Assembly (NCBI GenBank): GCA_028641055.1
Contig: CM054063.1
Coordinates: 46,315,920 to 46,379,919, forward strand
Length of the DNA stretch: 64,000 bases
Direction: 5' to 3'
From: Alopecurus myosuroides
Lineage: Eukaryota > Streptophyta > Magnoliopsida > Poales > Poaceae
Part shown: piece by piece, positions 1-10,972 of the stretch
Position numbering within the stretch: the first letter of the stretch is position 1
Layout of the letters: each line of letters opens with the position of its first letter
The notes under the pieces: generated by a model
The model's database searches: none
What the model was told of the DNA's origin: nothing
The model's input: the letters and a program-made list of their open reading frames with translations, nothing else
Position numbers and translations under genes: made by a program

Positions 1-399
1 CTCAAGGATATTATGTATGCATCTTAATCTTTTCATTGATCTAATAACTCAAGCAACACAACTTGAGGTCTAGGGCGAAAAAGAATCATGTGTAACCATC
101 TTGATTGGGATCTACGCAATTCAAACATCCTGGACTGTCTTGCACTATACCAAGTTGGTTTCCTCGTGCACTTCATGTACTTCACCAACCGATATTATAA
201 AGTACACTAACCATAGTTATTCACGATAGATCGGACAATCCCAGTTCGGTCAGCGCAAGGGGTTGGAGTTAATATTTTTTCCCCGGAAAAACGGAAACCC
301 CTGCTCGTTTTCACAAAAATAGTTGATTTAGATTCAAGTGTCTCAAATGTAGTCTAGCTTAAACCTGCGCGGCACGGTCTAGGCGTTCCAGAAAATATA
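1..399. other. No gene seen; AT-rich left edge
   Basis: I see no convincing coding frame, splice pattern or repeat in this stretch. It is ordinary AT-rich sequence leading into the T-tract-rich repeat that follows. Confidence 0.5.
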
Positions 400-1830
400 T
401 CAACTTGTATTTTTTTTTCCTAACCGTTCGTTTTTTTTTCTGCGGCACCGTTTTTTTTTTCCAACACGTTTTCTCTCAAAGTTAGGTTCCTCCGCACCTT
501 ATGAGTAAGTTTGGAACCTAGCCACACGGAATTTTGTCGCCATGGACCCCGCCAACAATTACGAAAACCAGCAAAATACGTGCATGCGTCCAGGGAAACA
601 ATCAGGGGCCTTCTAAGATGCAGCATTTTTGCTTGCCCGTCTAAGATGCGATGTCTCAGAAGTTCGGCGCCTCCCAAGATGCATGTTTTTGCTAAGAAAA
701 TGTAGCAGGCCAAAGTTCGCGGCGTACTAAGATGCATTTTTTTCGAACAGCGCTAATCTATGCTCTTGTGTTTCCCAAATTAGTGTAGCTCAAAGAAACG
801 CGGCACGTTTTTTCGAGCCGACCAAGTACACCAACTAGGCGTTTTCGCTCACATCATTTCCGTTTTTTCATTTTTTAGTTTTTTTTTTTCTTCTTAAGTC
901 GTTTTTCTTTCGAAGTAATAGCTTCCTTGGAACGTAATCAGTCAGTTTTTAACTTCGCCACACGTAGTTTTCACGACAAATGAACCGGAAGACAGGTTGT
1001 GCGTCCCTTGAGGAACAAAATTAATCGCCTCCTAAAACGCATCATTTTCGGCTGTTGGTCTAAGATAGGATTTCGCATATGGACGGGAGCCAATTTTCCT
1101 CGCCTTGCCATTACAATAGTTGGTCCCACAGACATCTATAACGATATGTAAAACTGGTCTGGCTACTAAAGTACTTGTATTTTTTTCCCGGGATCACGGC
1201 ATTTTTTTCCAAAGCCAAAGTACATAATAACAACCAAGCATATAGACCTACGGGTCACCGAAGCATTTTTTTTGTCAGTGTGAGCATTTTTTCCTGGGAT
1301 ACGAGCTACGCACTTAGGAAGAAATGTGGCAAGTTGCCATCCCGGTCGCAGGACTCACTTGTCGTTGGACCTCACATCATTTTCGTTTTTAAAAAGTGTT
1401 GCCTTTTTTTTTCGCAAGCACATTGGTCTGTCGAAGTAGAAGGTTTCTTGCCACGTAATCAGTTAGTTTTCAACCTAGCCTAAAAAAATGCATCATTTTT
1501 TCGGGTGTTGTTCTAAGATATGATTTCTCAAACGGACAGGAACAAGTTTTCCTCGCCTTGCCATTGCAATAGTGCGCACACTCCCCTTCTATAACGATTT
1601 TCAATACCCCCACTGGCTACTACACTACATATTTTTTTCACCCCATGATCAGGTCATTATTTTTCAAATCCACGCTACATAATAACAACCTAGCATAGAG
1701 ACCTACGGGCGAATGCAGCCTTTTTTCCTGCAACGTCAGCATTTTTTCCATGCATGCGAGCTACACACTTAGGAAAAAAGGTTGCAACTTGCCATACCGT
1801 TTGCAGCACTAACACATCATTTCCTGCAGG
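400..1830. repeat. Three diverged tandem copies of a ~440-525 bp T-tract-rich unit
   Basis: Three blocks share the same ordered landmarks. Each of the last two starts with a CACATCATTT-like word (near 850 and 1374), which recurs again near 1811. In each block a GTAATCAGT/GTAAGTTTG-like word is followed by AACCTAGCC or AACTTCGCC, then by an ATGCATCATTTT-like word and GTCTAAGATxxGAT. The second and third also share a CCTCGCCTTGCCATT word and an ACATAATAACAACC word. Many poly-T runs of 6-11 bases are scattered through it. Open frames here are short and not conserved between copies, so I read it as noncoding. It could be the 5' flank of the neighbouring gene or part of a transposon end. Confidence 0.6.
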
Positions 1831-1957
1831 ACTAACTAGCAGACATTATTTTCCTATCCACACATAGCCGATCGCTTTGAACATAAGGAACTTCCTCCAA
1901 AGTAAAATATTTGGAATTACCATCGAACTCTCCCGCCCGAATTTTTCGGTCTGCAGT

Positions 1958-1966
1958 TTTATAAGA
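1958..1966 (+). promoter_or_regulatory. TATA-like box upstream of the acidic protein gene
   Basis: TTTATAAGA lies about 50 bases before the ATG at 2013. That is close for a plant promoter but would allow a short leader. Confidence 0.35.
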
Positions 1967-2012
1967 ACCCCTCTCGGAAACTCTGGGAGTAACAAGCCAT
2001 AAGCTTCCAACC

Positions 2013-2591
2013 ATGAAACCAAATCGCTTAGCCATCTTGCTTGGTATCCGATCCAGGAAGACGCTCCGGAAGCGTGCAGTAACTCCAAGTCCACTCAACT
2101 CCTTGCCCAGGTCCATCCACTCCCCGCCACAATCACCTCCCCACCTGGACGCCCCGCCACCATCTCCAGAGGCTGTGGTAGCTAGCACCCAGGCCACAGG
2201 CGAACTCCCCGACGTCGACAGCGTCCTCGTTTCAGAGGACGACTGGTCTCTCTCTGAAAATGAGGAGGTCGAAGAAGTCGATGCGACAGACGAGCCTTTC
2301 GTCCCCGCCAGCGACGAAGACGTTGACGATGAAGACCTCCACGGCGACTGCGACGACGACTTCAAGCTAGCTGTGCACGAATCAGTGCGCACAGATTTGG
2401 AGGACCAGGCTAAGAGGCAACAGCTGGAGGCAAACAAGAAAGAAAATGAAGCCGTAGACGACTGGCTACATGCAGTATCTGGCGTCCCCGACGATGGAGA
2501 GGCTGCCGCACGGGAGAAGAAGGATAGCCCAGCCGCTGAAGGCAAGGGGAAGAAGCCTGTCATTGATCTATCGGACGATGACAATGTTTGA
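2013..2591 (+). CDS. Acidic, proline-rich protein with C-terminal SUMO-interacting-like motif
   Basis: This is a single-exon frame of 192 codons plus stop, and I do not recognise the family. The first ~30 residues are basic (Arg/Lys-rich, with a KTLRKR stretch that could be a nuclear signal). Residues ~25-55 are proline/serine-rich, and residues ~70-120 are strongly acidic with long Asp/Glu runs. A charged, probably helical segment follows around 125-150. The C-terminus is KKPVIDLSDDDNV. A hydrophobic VIDL core followed by Ser and Asp is the classical shape of a SUMO-interacting motif, which suggests a nuclear adaptor role; that is inference. A TATA-like box precedes it and an AATAAA signal follows about 150 bases after the stop. 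A 263-codon frame lies on the opposite strand, but it is Ser-rich antisense of the acidic repeats and I regard it as a shadow. It could also be the last exon of a longer gene. Confidence 0.55.
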   Translation: MKPNRLAILLGIRSRKTLRKRAVTPSPLNSLPRSIHSPPQSPPHLDAPPPSPEAVVASTQATGELPDVDSVLVSEDDWSLSENEEVEEVDATDEPFVPASDEDVDDEDLHGDCDDDFKLAVHESVRTDLEDQAKRQQLEANKKENEAVDDWLHAVSGVPDDGEAAAREKKDSPAAEGKGKKPVIDLSDDDNV

Positions 2592-2740
2592 GGAAGGAGT
2601 TCAGTGACTAGAACTTGCATCATGGGAGTAGATTGGCGGTTTCTACTAGCTTGTCCGTTTGTTTTACTTCAGTTTCGCCTTCCTTTCTAGTGTAACGATG
2701 GTGCGTGCACACCATCTTGTATGGCCTATTGGTGGTTAAT

Positions 2741-2746
2741 AATAAA
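2741..2746 (+). terminator. Polyadenylation signal for the acidic protein gene
   Basis: AATAAA lies 150 bases downstream of the stop codon at 2591, a usual distance for a plant near-upstream polyadenylation element. Confidence 0.5.
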
Positions 2747-4659
2747 GCATTTTATTTAAGCAGACTACGTTTGTCATGAGGTTGCGTGCACATCTTTTTC
2801 CTGGTTTCTCATCCAACACAGACTTTACAAAGTGTCTAGTTAGTGTAAAATGGAAATAACGTACCATTTGTTTCAGCGGCAACTTTTTAAAACACGCTCT
2901 ACAGCTTGGGTGTATATGTGTCTTGCTGCTTCGGTAACTTGTCCATGAACTGCATACTTGTGGCACAGGAACTACATACTTGTGGCACACTACAACTTTT
3001 ATTTTTAACTGGAATGCCGATATTGGCGGTGAATAGGGGAAGAAAAGAGGGGGCCCTATATCGTACATCACTTTGATACCAACACATGGCAGCCCGACGC
3101 ACTAGCAGCATGAACGGCACCGCCATGCCGGAGCTAACCGACGGTTCTCCGGCGAAGAAACTTCCAGAAGCTACATGATTAAAAAGATAAGACGGCGTCG
3201 TCTACGATTTCACGGCTCGAATCCCCGCCGAACAACATCTCAGAGGATTGTATATATGTTTTCACATGTAGTACCAGGAAGCCCCTAGAGTATCAATAAC
3301 GACAAATTTTGGTCGGGGGCGATATCCATTCGTGTGACCTCTCCGACTCCTGCCTTTTCGCACGAATCGACGGCATCGGGGGGCAATGGTGACATCCGGG
3401 AACAATCAATGTCCACGGGTGTTGATTAACGGACATGTAAACTGCATATGTAACGGGCCCAGATAAAACAGGATAACTACATCTAGTTATGCAGCCACGC
3501 CCCCAATTTTTCACACACCGCACTACTTAGTGCACTGGGCCATCGTCTGAACCCCCCAAAATAAAAATAGGGCAACCAATATCGACAACACACATGGCGG
3601 TGAACAAGCAGTTTTTGTTGCCACAGGGGGACCGTCAATAAGATCCAGCAACATCCAACCAATATGGTCGTGGAGAAGCGTCATATAGAGGTCGACGGTA
3701 GCCAAAGGACGAGTCAACTTGTAAAATGCAACCGAAAACTAGTAGTCCGATATCAATGTGACTGCGACACCATTTTTTACCGCACTACCATTTCATGACT
3801 ACTCCAACAAAGACACTTCACATCTAGTACAACTTGGAGAACGTAGTTTCCGTGCCATGGCCGCGCCGATCCACCCTACCATAGTCTGTCGGACATCCAC
3901 GCGCCGATCCACCCTACCATAGTCTGTCGGACATCCACCAACAAGACATGACCGAGTGGAGGGGGGTCTCAACCAAAAGGGAAACTAGGTTTCCCATCCA
4001 GTCAGATATAGCTCGCACTGCCTTTACTAAAGTAGGGAAAGAGAAACACTTACGACCATCACTGCAAGGGGCTTACAAAGCGGGCTCGGGATCGGGGGCT
4101 CTGAGGGGGGGGTGGGGGTGGGGGTTTAGGTTACGATGAGGAAAGGTGGGAAAGAGCAAATGGTACGTGCGTTTGAATTTTTTTGATAGCAATTTTGTAC
4201 TAGTAATAATGTGAGACCCAATTTTTTTTTTTTCCTTTTGTTCGTGGTAACTACAAACTGTACACTTCGTTTCAACATCTGCATTACTGCATGCGTAGCC
4301 GAAAAGGCATGTCTTTTTCATAACCCCGGATTAGAAAATAAATAATTAACCACGAAATTAAGTGAATGAGTTCTGGCAGTGTCAAGGCATTATAAAAGGC
4401 TTACTATTTTCTTTTCAACTTAAATATATGCGATACAGAGATAGCTTCGACAACAAGGTTTTAACTTCTCATTAATGATATTTAAAGGCAGCAGTACAAT
4501 TATTGGCGAGTTACATTTGAGTTAAAAAGCACGACCACACACCGACCCTAATACATCAACCATATAACACACACGACCAGTGCATCCGAACTAAATCTTA
4601 TATGGGGTAGTGCCCCGCAAGCAAGCGGTACGGCTAACTAAGCCCCCCTAAACAACCTA
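2747..4659. other. Intergenic region without a supported gene
   Basis: No frame here has recognisable domains or a credible splice structure. It contains a perfect 38-bp duplication (3863-3938), and a segment around 3060-3330 that resembles one around 7790-8330. G-rich runs occur at 4100-4135. Confidence 0.5.
3863..3938. repeat. Perfect 38-bp tandem duplication
   Basis: The unit beginning GCGCCGATCCACCCTACC occurs at 3863-3900 and again, head to tail and identical, at 3901-3938. Identity of the copies implies a recent duplication. Confidence 0.9.
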
Positions 4660-5155
4660 CTAAGCAAGCATCAGCATGTCTGGTTCTACGAAAATAAGGA
4701 AGGCATGGTAGTCTACGAAAGCGACAAGCAAAGCTCCGACGATGATGAGGTTGGCGCAGCACAGCCAACTGACCACTGAAAACCACCATGGGACAGCTGA
4801 CTGAACTTTCACCACAAGGAGGATGAAACAAATCGCGCCTGCTCCACAGAAGTGCTTGAAGAGGACCCAACGATGGTACATCGTCAAGCTCGGGGACTTC
4901 ATGGCCTCCAGCAGCACAACAAGCACCAGCGACCAGAACATCGAGCAGGCGCCGTGGAGCACCAGCCAGGGCTTGGACCGGTTCGCGTAAATCCCGTTGA
5001 TGTGGGACAACACCACAATCGTTGCCAGGAGACGAGAAACCATGTCCACTGCAAATGAAAACATAAAGGATTAGCAACTGCATCTGATTTTGTAATGCAC
5101 AAAAAAAACCTGTTGTACAACAACGAGAGTCATTTAACCCTTCTTGCTCACCCAT
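4660..5155 (-). CDS. Small four-helix membrane protein
   Basis: I do not recognise the family. I chose a two-exon model: ATGG at 5155-5152, a GT donor at 5151, and an AG acceptor giving a second exon 5048-4660. Together they encode 130 residues starting MVDMVSRLL. The splice uses a TTTGCAG acceptor and keeps the frame open to a stop at 4660. An unspliced alternative would start at 5064 or 5155 with extra residues. The protein is very hydrophobic, with likely membrane helices at about residues 5-22, 33-52, 66-90 and 92-116, so it should be an integral membrane protein, perhaps of the endomembrane system. It is transcribed away from the RPA32-like gene, whose start lies about 500 bases to the right, so the two could share a divergent promoter region. 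A CTATAAGA-like box on the minus strand near 5290 could serve as its TATA element. Confidence 0.55.
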
Positions 5156-5570
5156 GGTGACAGGATGAGCGACGTGGAAGAACAGGCTTGGCTACTAAGG
5201 GTTGGCGGATGAAACTGGTGGAAGACAACAATGTAAGAGGCCACGTCGAGAGGTAGTTGTGCGGCCTAAAGTGGCACGCCATGTGTGCACTCTTATAGAT
5301 ATGCAGGGGGGCAAGTGTGTCTTTTCCAACGGATGCATAGCATTTAGTTTCCACGAAAGTTCCGTGAAGCATTCGTTTTATTTCCGACTCTGCCTGATCA
5401 TTGATTTCTGCGGTCAGAACAACCAGAGAGGATGAGGGGGTTCGTACTAGACAGCTCACGACGCATGTTTTTCCTCCCCCTCGGAAATAAACTAACCCAA
5501 CAAAAATTACTCCAGCTCATACTCAAAGAACAACTTCAAACGATTTCCCTCCGCCACAATCTCGTCGGAG

Positions 5571-5580
5571 CTATATATAA
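5571..5580 (+). promoter_or_regulatory. TATA box of the RPA32-like gene
   Basis: CTATATATAA lies about 90 bases upstream of the ATG at 5669. This is a canonical plant TATA box at a spacing that leaves a leader of roughly 60 bases. Confidence 0.6.
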
Positions 5581-5668
5581 CTTAGTTTCGTGACACAACT
5601 TCACAGCTCAACACAAACACCAGAGATTGATCAAAGAAAGAAGTCAAGTAGCCTAGTACACTACAAAA

Positions 5669-7373
5669 ATGGAAGGAAATTCTACCGAAGTGAAGAAAGA
5701 AACCATGGCCATGGTTCCTGTTCTCTCTCCCGATTGCATCCAGGTATAGATAACTTCTTTTCCAGATTTCATTCTACTTACTTTAAGGCATCACAAAATA
5801 TATATACATGCTACTAAGATGCTTGCTTTGTGCAATATCTTTCAACTACGCAGAGCATCGCGAGCTCAGTGTTGACCAGGAACTCAATCCAAGCTAAGGC
5901 ACCGGACGCCCGGCAGGGACTGAATCAATCCATGACTCTTATGCCCGTCAACATAAAACAAATAGCAGATGCCTGGAGGGAGAGGAATCCAAAATTCATT
6001 GTAATCAACAACACGGTCGTTACGACGGTTAGTACAATGGACACAAACTAAATTACCTCGACAACCATAGTTTCATCACATCAATTCTTAAAGTTTAAAA
6101 GTGCACTCCCTTGGCCTATGCTATGGATGACCTAAATGCAATAGAATTAAACCCCCCCTTTTAATTTTTCCTTACATTGCATCTGCAAAACCTGTATCTG
6201 CTAGGTCAAGGTCATAGGGCGTGTTACTGAAAAAAGTGTCGATGAGTACAAAGGGACCTTCGTTGTAGACGACTGTACTAGTCAGATCGACGCGTCCATC
6301 TGGTTTACATTTGGAAGGCATGAGCTCGACAACATCCCGTAAGCACCATAAGTTGTCAATTTTCATAACCGCATTTAATAATACACAACTAAATTAACAT
6401 TTGCTATTTTCTTATTCATGCAAGGAATGGCTCTTATGCAATGGTAGCTGGAAGGATAAAGATGGATGGCCCACAACCAGAATTACTTACCTACGTCGCA
6501 AGACCGGTCAAAGATTTCAACGAAATCACCCACCATCACATTAGCGCAATCTCAACCCACATCGAGCTAGTTTTGAAACGGGCAAGTCTTCAGACTTTTC
6601 ACCTCATTCTGGGGAACTCATGTGTTTTCTGCACACATTACTACCTGTCATTACTCAATACACATATCATTACATGCTTTCATAGAAGTTACACAACTCT
6701 AGTTAATAAATTTATTCAATTCAAGTTTCTACCCCATAAATTTTCAGGAGAAAAAAGTCCACGCGAGGGGGGTTCAGAAACCTGTATTCAATAAGTTTAA
6801 GGCGGACCACCAGAACCCAAATTACATTGCTAGCTCGTCGGGAACGAAAAGTGCCCCAATGGACTCTAACAACCCTAAGGTACGACTGCTACCGGCCTAA
6901 CATCTATTCCAGCGATAAATGCCCTAGCAAGCACTAGACGCCGTTGATTGTCTCTGTACAATAGGAAAAGGGCATGACAATTAATGGCGAAGGAATTACT
7001 ACCGATGAACAGCCGGGAGATCTTTTCATGTCTATTCTACGGGAAGAGGCAAAAAAGTAACCCCTGTTCTCTGTCTACAAATATGTAATTACAGGACCGC
7101 CCCCTAAATGTTTTTTGCTCTTCTTTTCATCCAGGTCAGGAATTGTCGGGGTGCATATTGACACTATGTCTTCCCTACTTACATGGGACAAGAAAAAAAC
7201 AAGGCAAGTATTATAGCCGGTCGTAAACAGTTTCATGGTGTAGTTTTGGTTCTTTTTTTTTCTACTTGCTAACATTTTTTTCTACCTATGGAAACAGGGA
7301 CTGCATAGATGGTTTATTACTCGCGGGAGACCTATACACCACTCTCGATGCTTACCATGTCGCTCCATCTTGA
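5669..7373 (+). CDS. RPA2-like: Replication protein A 32-kDa subunit-like protein (RPA2)
   Basis: RPA32 is the middle subunit of the heterotrimer that coats single-stranded DNA in replication and repair. Eight exons join in frame to 302 residues: 5669-5743, 5854-6027, 6205-6338, 6425-6581, 6748-6879, 6965-7056, 7135-7203 and 7298-7373. Residues 55-62 (MPVNIKQI) open the OB-fold. VKVIGRV (84-90), DDCTSQIDASIW (105-116), YAMVAGRIK (132-140) and ARPVKDFNEITHHH (153-166) follow the family pattern. Residues ~255-302 match the C-terminal winged helix that recruits repair partners, ending GDLYTTLDAYHVAPS. The usual Gly/Ser-rich phospho-region at the N-terminus is replaced by a short unrelated sequence. 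Introns 4 and 7 appear to start with GC (CGG|GCAAGT and AAG|GCAAGT) instead of GT, both with good AG acceptors and correct phase. No frame break is visible, so it may be functional, but it is clearly divergent. Confidence 0.88.
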
Positions 7374-8884
7374 AGGGAAAAGACCGTTTCAATGAACCAA
7401 CATGTCGCCAAAAATGGAAGGAAAACATGTTTACCGCGACGACAAAACGGGTTCACGACTCTATTGCCGTTTTAGTTCCTAAGCTACCCAACGATTACAA
7501 TGTATCATCTACCTACCAGGGGCATCGTGATTTGTACCGTTTTTCCCATTACAACTTTTATTTCTAGGAAGAGCCTATATTACTGTTGAGGCCCCTCCAT
7601 CTAGTTCACTTTGTGTCACGCCAAAAGTCCCCTATTTCCATTGCCATCGAAGTGTAAACGTATTCAAAATAATTGCTAATCCTACGGAACGGTGTATCAA
7701 TACAAGGGCCTGTATCAGTATTATACACCTCCGAGAGGGGGGTGGGGTATACGTACCAATAAATTGGGGCCCCGGAATCGTTTTTCACGCCCATAACTAA
7801 TCAAGGTACACGGACGCACTAGCACCAGTAACGGCACCGCCCACCACGAGCAGCCCGACGAAGCACACGCACTATCGATGACTAATGGAAAAGAAACATC
7901 CCAAAATAGCACCACGTAGAATCTCAACCGAAAAAAATCCGGCGAGTTACACGGCGGCTCCGTTTTCGCAAACGCTGTTCCGCGTCGAGGTGCATGGGTG
8001 TCGGCATCGGCCGTTTGGGCTTTTTTCTCGTCGGGGTAGTTCGGTGCGTGGAATCGGGGGCCGGTGTGTGTTGTCGTGTTTGTTGTATCCGGTGTCTTGG
8101 CCTGTTCTCCTTATGAACTGGCCGATTCAATTCTCCTATACCAATGAAAAGGGAAGCCTCTTGCCCGGTTCGACATAAGGTGAAAAGTACATGACATCGA
8201 CTTGTATGACACCACGACGCCAAGATCCATCCAACAAACGTCTCATACGAGGGTGTGTTTTCACATGTACTACGAGGAAGGCCCGAGAGTGTCAAGAATT
8301 ACGCATTAAAGTAGGGCCCGATGTCTAGCGGGGACAGTACAATTTTGGTAAGAAATCCCATTTTCCGGGCCCTGTACAACTACCCCTAGTTGGATCAAGT
8401 CGCGGGCTACAGTTGCAATAATGACAGAACAACAGATAAAAGTGTACGGAATACAACACCCCCCCCCCCTTTTCGGATTTGATACCGTCCACACCGTGAA
8501 TTCATTTTGTAAAGCTTGCCGATTGGATACTTTAACGGACTTCTTTTTCTAATGAATTCCCACAACTAGGTACCCCAAACCCGGGATATTTAAAATTCCC
8601 CGATTTCTTGTTCCATGGATTATACTAATTAACTAGCCGTGGGGTCGTTTATCCCCGGGGAGGCAGCGAAAGGAACATAAGACACAACATCAGGAAATAG
8701 TACCCAATAATTGAAAAAAAAAATCCGTACGTGTTTTAAGAATGGAACTAGTACACCCCGCTTCCAATTAATTTTAGTCGGCGACTCTTCCGAACAATTG
8801 CTAAACTGGTCTTCCATATATAAAAAGAGGATCATCTAAAAAGATTCCTTTTTACAGGCTCCTAGTTTTCCACAGGTCGACAGC
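7374..8884. other. Intergenic region without a supported gene
   Basis: This holds the 3' flank of the RPA32-like gene and noncoding sequence. Around 7790-8330 it shares words (CGCACTAGCA, AACGGCACCGCC, TTTTCACATGTA, AGGAAG-CCC-GAGT) with 3060-3330. The frames here look like chance frames. Confidence 0.5.
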
Positions 8885-9838
8885 CGTCGGCTGCGTCTAA
8901 CCCCCAAGCTCCCACTCCCGGATCGACATCCGCTGGCCGCATCCTAGCCCAGGCTCGTCCGCCCCCAGCCGCCTACCACCACAACGTTCCCACCACCGGG
9001 GACTCCAACCATGCCGCCCGCCTCCCATCACACCCCTAGATCGCCCCATCATTTTTTGGGCCAATATCACCCGACGGCGGCTGGATTCCCTAGTAGCCAA
9101 CGTGCCGCCGACCAAAACCCTTCTCCCGACGGACACGACAGCTAATTATCGTGCGAGCGGTTGGGCGCGATAGTGATGGCCGATCCTATATTTGTAAACC
9201 CGTCGGCTCCCTCTAACCCCCAAGCTCCTACCCTCTGATCGACATCCGCTGGCCGCATCCTAGCCCAGGCTCGACCGCCCCCAGCCGCCTCGAAACACAG
9301 CGTTCCCACCCCGGGACTCCACCCCCTGCCGCCCGCCTCCCACCACACCCCTAGATCGCCCCAGCATTTTTTGGGCCAATATGACCCGGCGTCGGTCAGA
9401 TTCCCTAGTAGGCACCGTGTAGACGACAAAAAACCCACTCCTAACGGACAAGAGAGCTAATGATCGTGCGGGCTGTTGGGCGCGAGAGTGATGGACGATC
9501 CTCTATTTTGCAAACCCGTCGGCTTCCTGTAACCCGACGAGCTCCCACCCCCGGATCGTCTACCGCTGGCCGCATCCTAGCCAAGGCTATACCCCCCCCC
9601 CCCAACTGCCTCCAACCACAACGTTCACACCCTCGGGACTCCACCCCCTGCCGACCGCCTCCCATCACACCCCTAGATCGCACCAGCATTTTTTGGGCCA
9701 ATATCACCCGGCGGCGGCCTGATTCCCTAGTAGCCACCGTGCCGCCGACAAAAAACCCACTCCGGACGGACACGAGAGCTAATCCTCGTGCGAGCGGTTG
9801 GGCGCGATAGTGATGGACGATCCTCTATTTGTACCCGA
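8885..9838. repeat. Three tandem copies of a 316-bp GC-rich unit
   Basis: Units begin with CGTCGGCT at 8885, 9201 and 9517, giving an exact 316-bp spacing, and the third ends near 9838. Shared words include GCTGGCCGCATCCTAGCC, CACACCCCTAGATCGC, TTTTTTGGGCCAATAT and GATTCCCTAGTAG. Copies are roughly 85-90% alike by eye. Each copy gives frames on both strands of 60-116 codons. They are Pro/Arg-rich or Gly/Arg-rich and out of register between copies, so I treat the unit as noncoding. Confidence 0.85.
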
Positions 9839-10972
9839 GGAGTGGGGGATACGAGCTTGTCCTCTAGGGCGTCCAGATTGTAGACGTCCGTTTGGACGAG
9901 CCGCTGCGAGGTGTTTTTCGGCACAGACTCCTCTATATCTAACCCAAACCCTGATTGACTAGATGTGGGGCCAGGATTACAAAAATATTGTCGGCAGTTC
10001 TAGTGTAATAACTGTCACATATCGCAGACAAAAGAATTAAGATAGCCCATTTTTTCTTTTAGGATATGAAATGATCTCCTAATTAAAAAGGATTGTTGTT
10101 ACCATAGACCAATGAATCGCACAGCTCACTCCGACGACACTTCTGTGAACTTGTGCAGTTTTTTCCCGCTTCAATTGTAGTTGCTCTGTGCACGAGGTGG
10201 TGCAGAGTCATCATTGTAGCGCTGAGGGAAAAAAGGCTTGTGGCCTGCCTAGCAAGATCCACCCACAGTGTTGCGAGATTGCGCCTCTTCCTTGCCCGAG
10301 AGATGTGTACCTACGGATTGTAGCAGCGTAGTGGCCTGCCTAGGGGGTCTAGACTTGGTGACACGCAGGCGCAGCGGGCCATCATTCCAGCCGCCTCGTT
10401 TTTTGTTCGCCGACAGGTTAACATGGCACGGGCCGACTAGACGGCGAGGTTGCACCTGTCGCTACGCAAGCACGGGTCTTGCCCCACGCAGTACTAATTG
10501 ATGCGACCGGTATGGTGGATATGGACGGCCGTATCCATGTAACAGAGCAGTATCCTACCCTAGCCTACCTCCTAGACCAGGCCAACATGTTTTCTATCGA
10601 GTTAACTATGCTAGAAGGAAAAGAACGAGTCGCCAGATCCCCCGATGGTGGTAAAACAAACTAGAATGCTTCTCTTACGCGTGCAAAATCTGAGAAGGAA
10701 AAAAATTGCAGCTGGCGGGGGTTGCAAGAGTCAGCTAGCAGCCGAAGAATAAACACATACACGCCCAGCTGTCAGTGGTAGTCAGCGGGACAACAGGGGT
10801 GCAAAAGAAGCTCTATTCCCTCTTCGCGGGCCCTACGAAATCCAGTCCATCAGCCAACGGCAACAGATAGAACTACATAAGGCATGCAAACCCGCTCCGG
10901 AAATCTCAACCCCCATCCCCCAAGCTCATTTATCACAAGAGGCTCTCCCTGCCCACTACTAGCTCTGCTCAT
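9839..10972. other. Intergenic region; weak exon candidate at 10479-10664
   Basis: No gene is supported. The frame 10479-10664 follows a CACGCAG acceptor-like site and reads smoothly for 61 codons to a stop. It has no recognisable domain and no partner exon, so I leave it uncalled. Confidence 0.4.

Noticed and set aside
1832..2623. 263-codon Ser-rich frame on the minus strand
   Set aside because: It is the antisense of the acidic-protein gene; long Asp/Glu runs on one strand give Ser/Ser-rich open frames on the other. The plus strand has a promoter-like box and a polyadenylation signal.
9142..9810. Frames of ~100 codons on both strands in the 316-bp repeat
   Set aside because: They are not kept in register between copies and have skewed Arg/Gly/Pro composition without domains.
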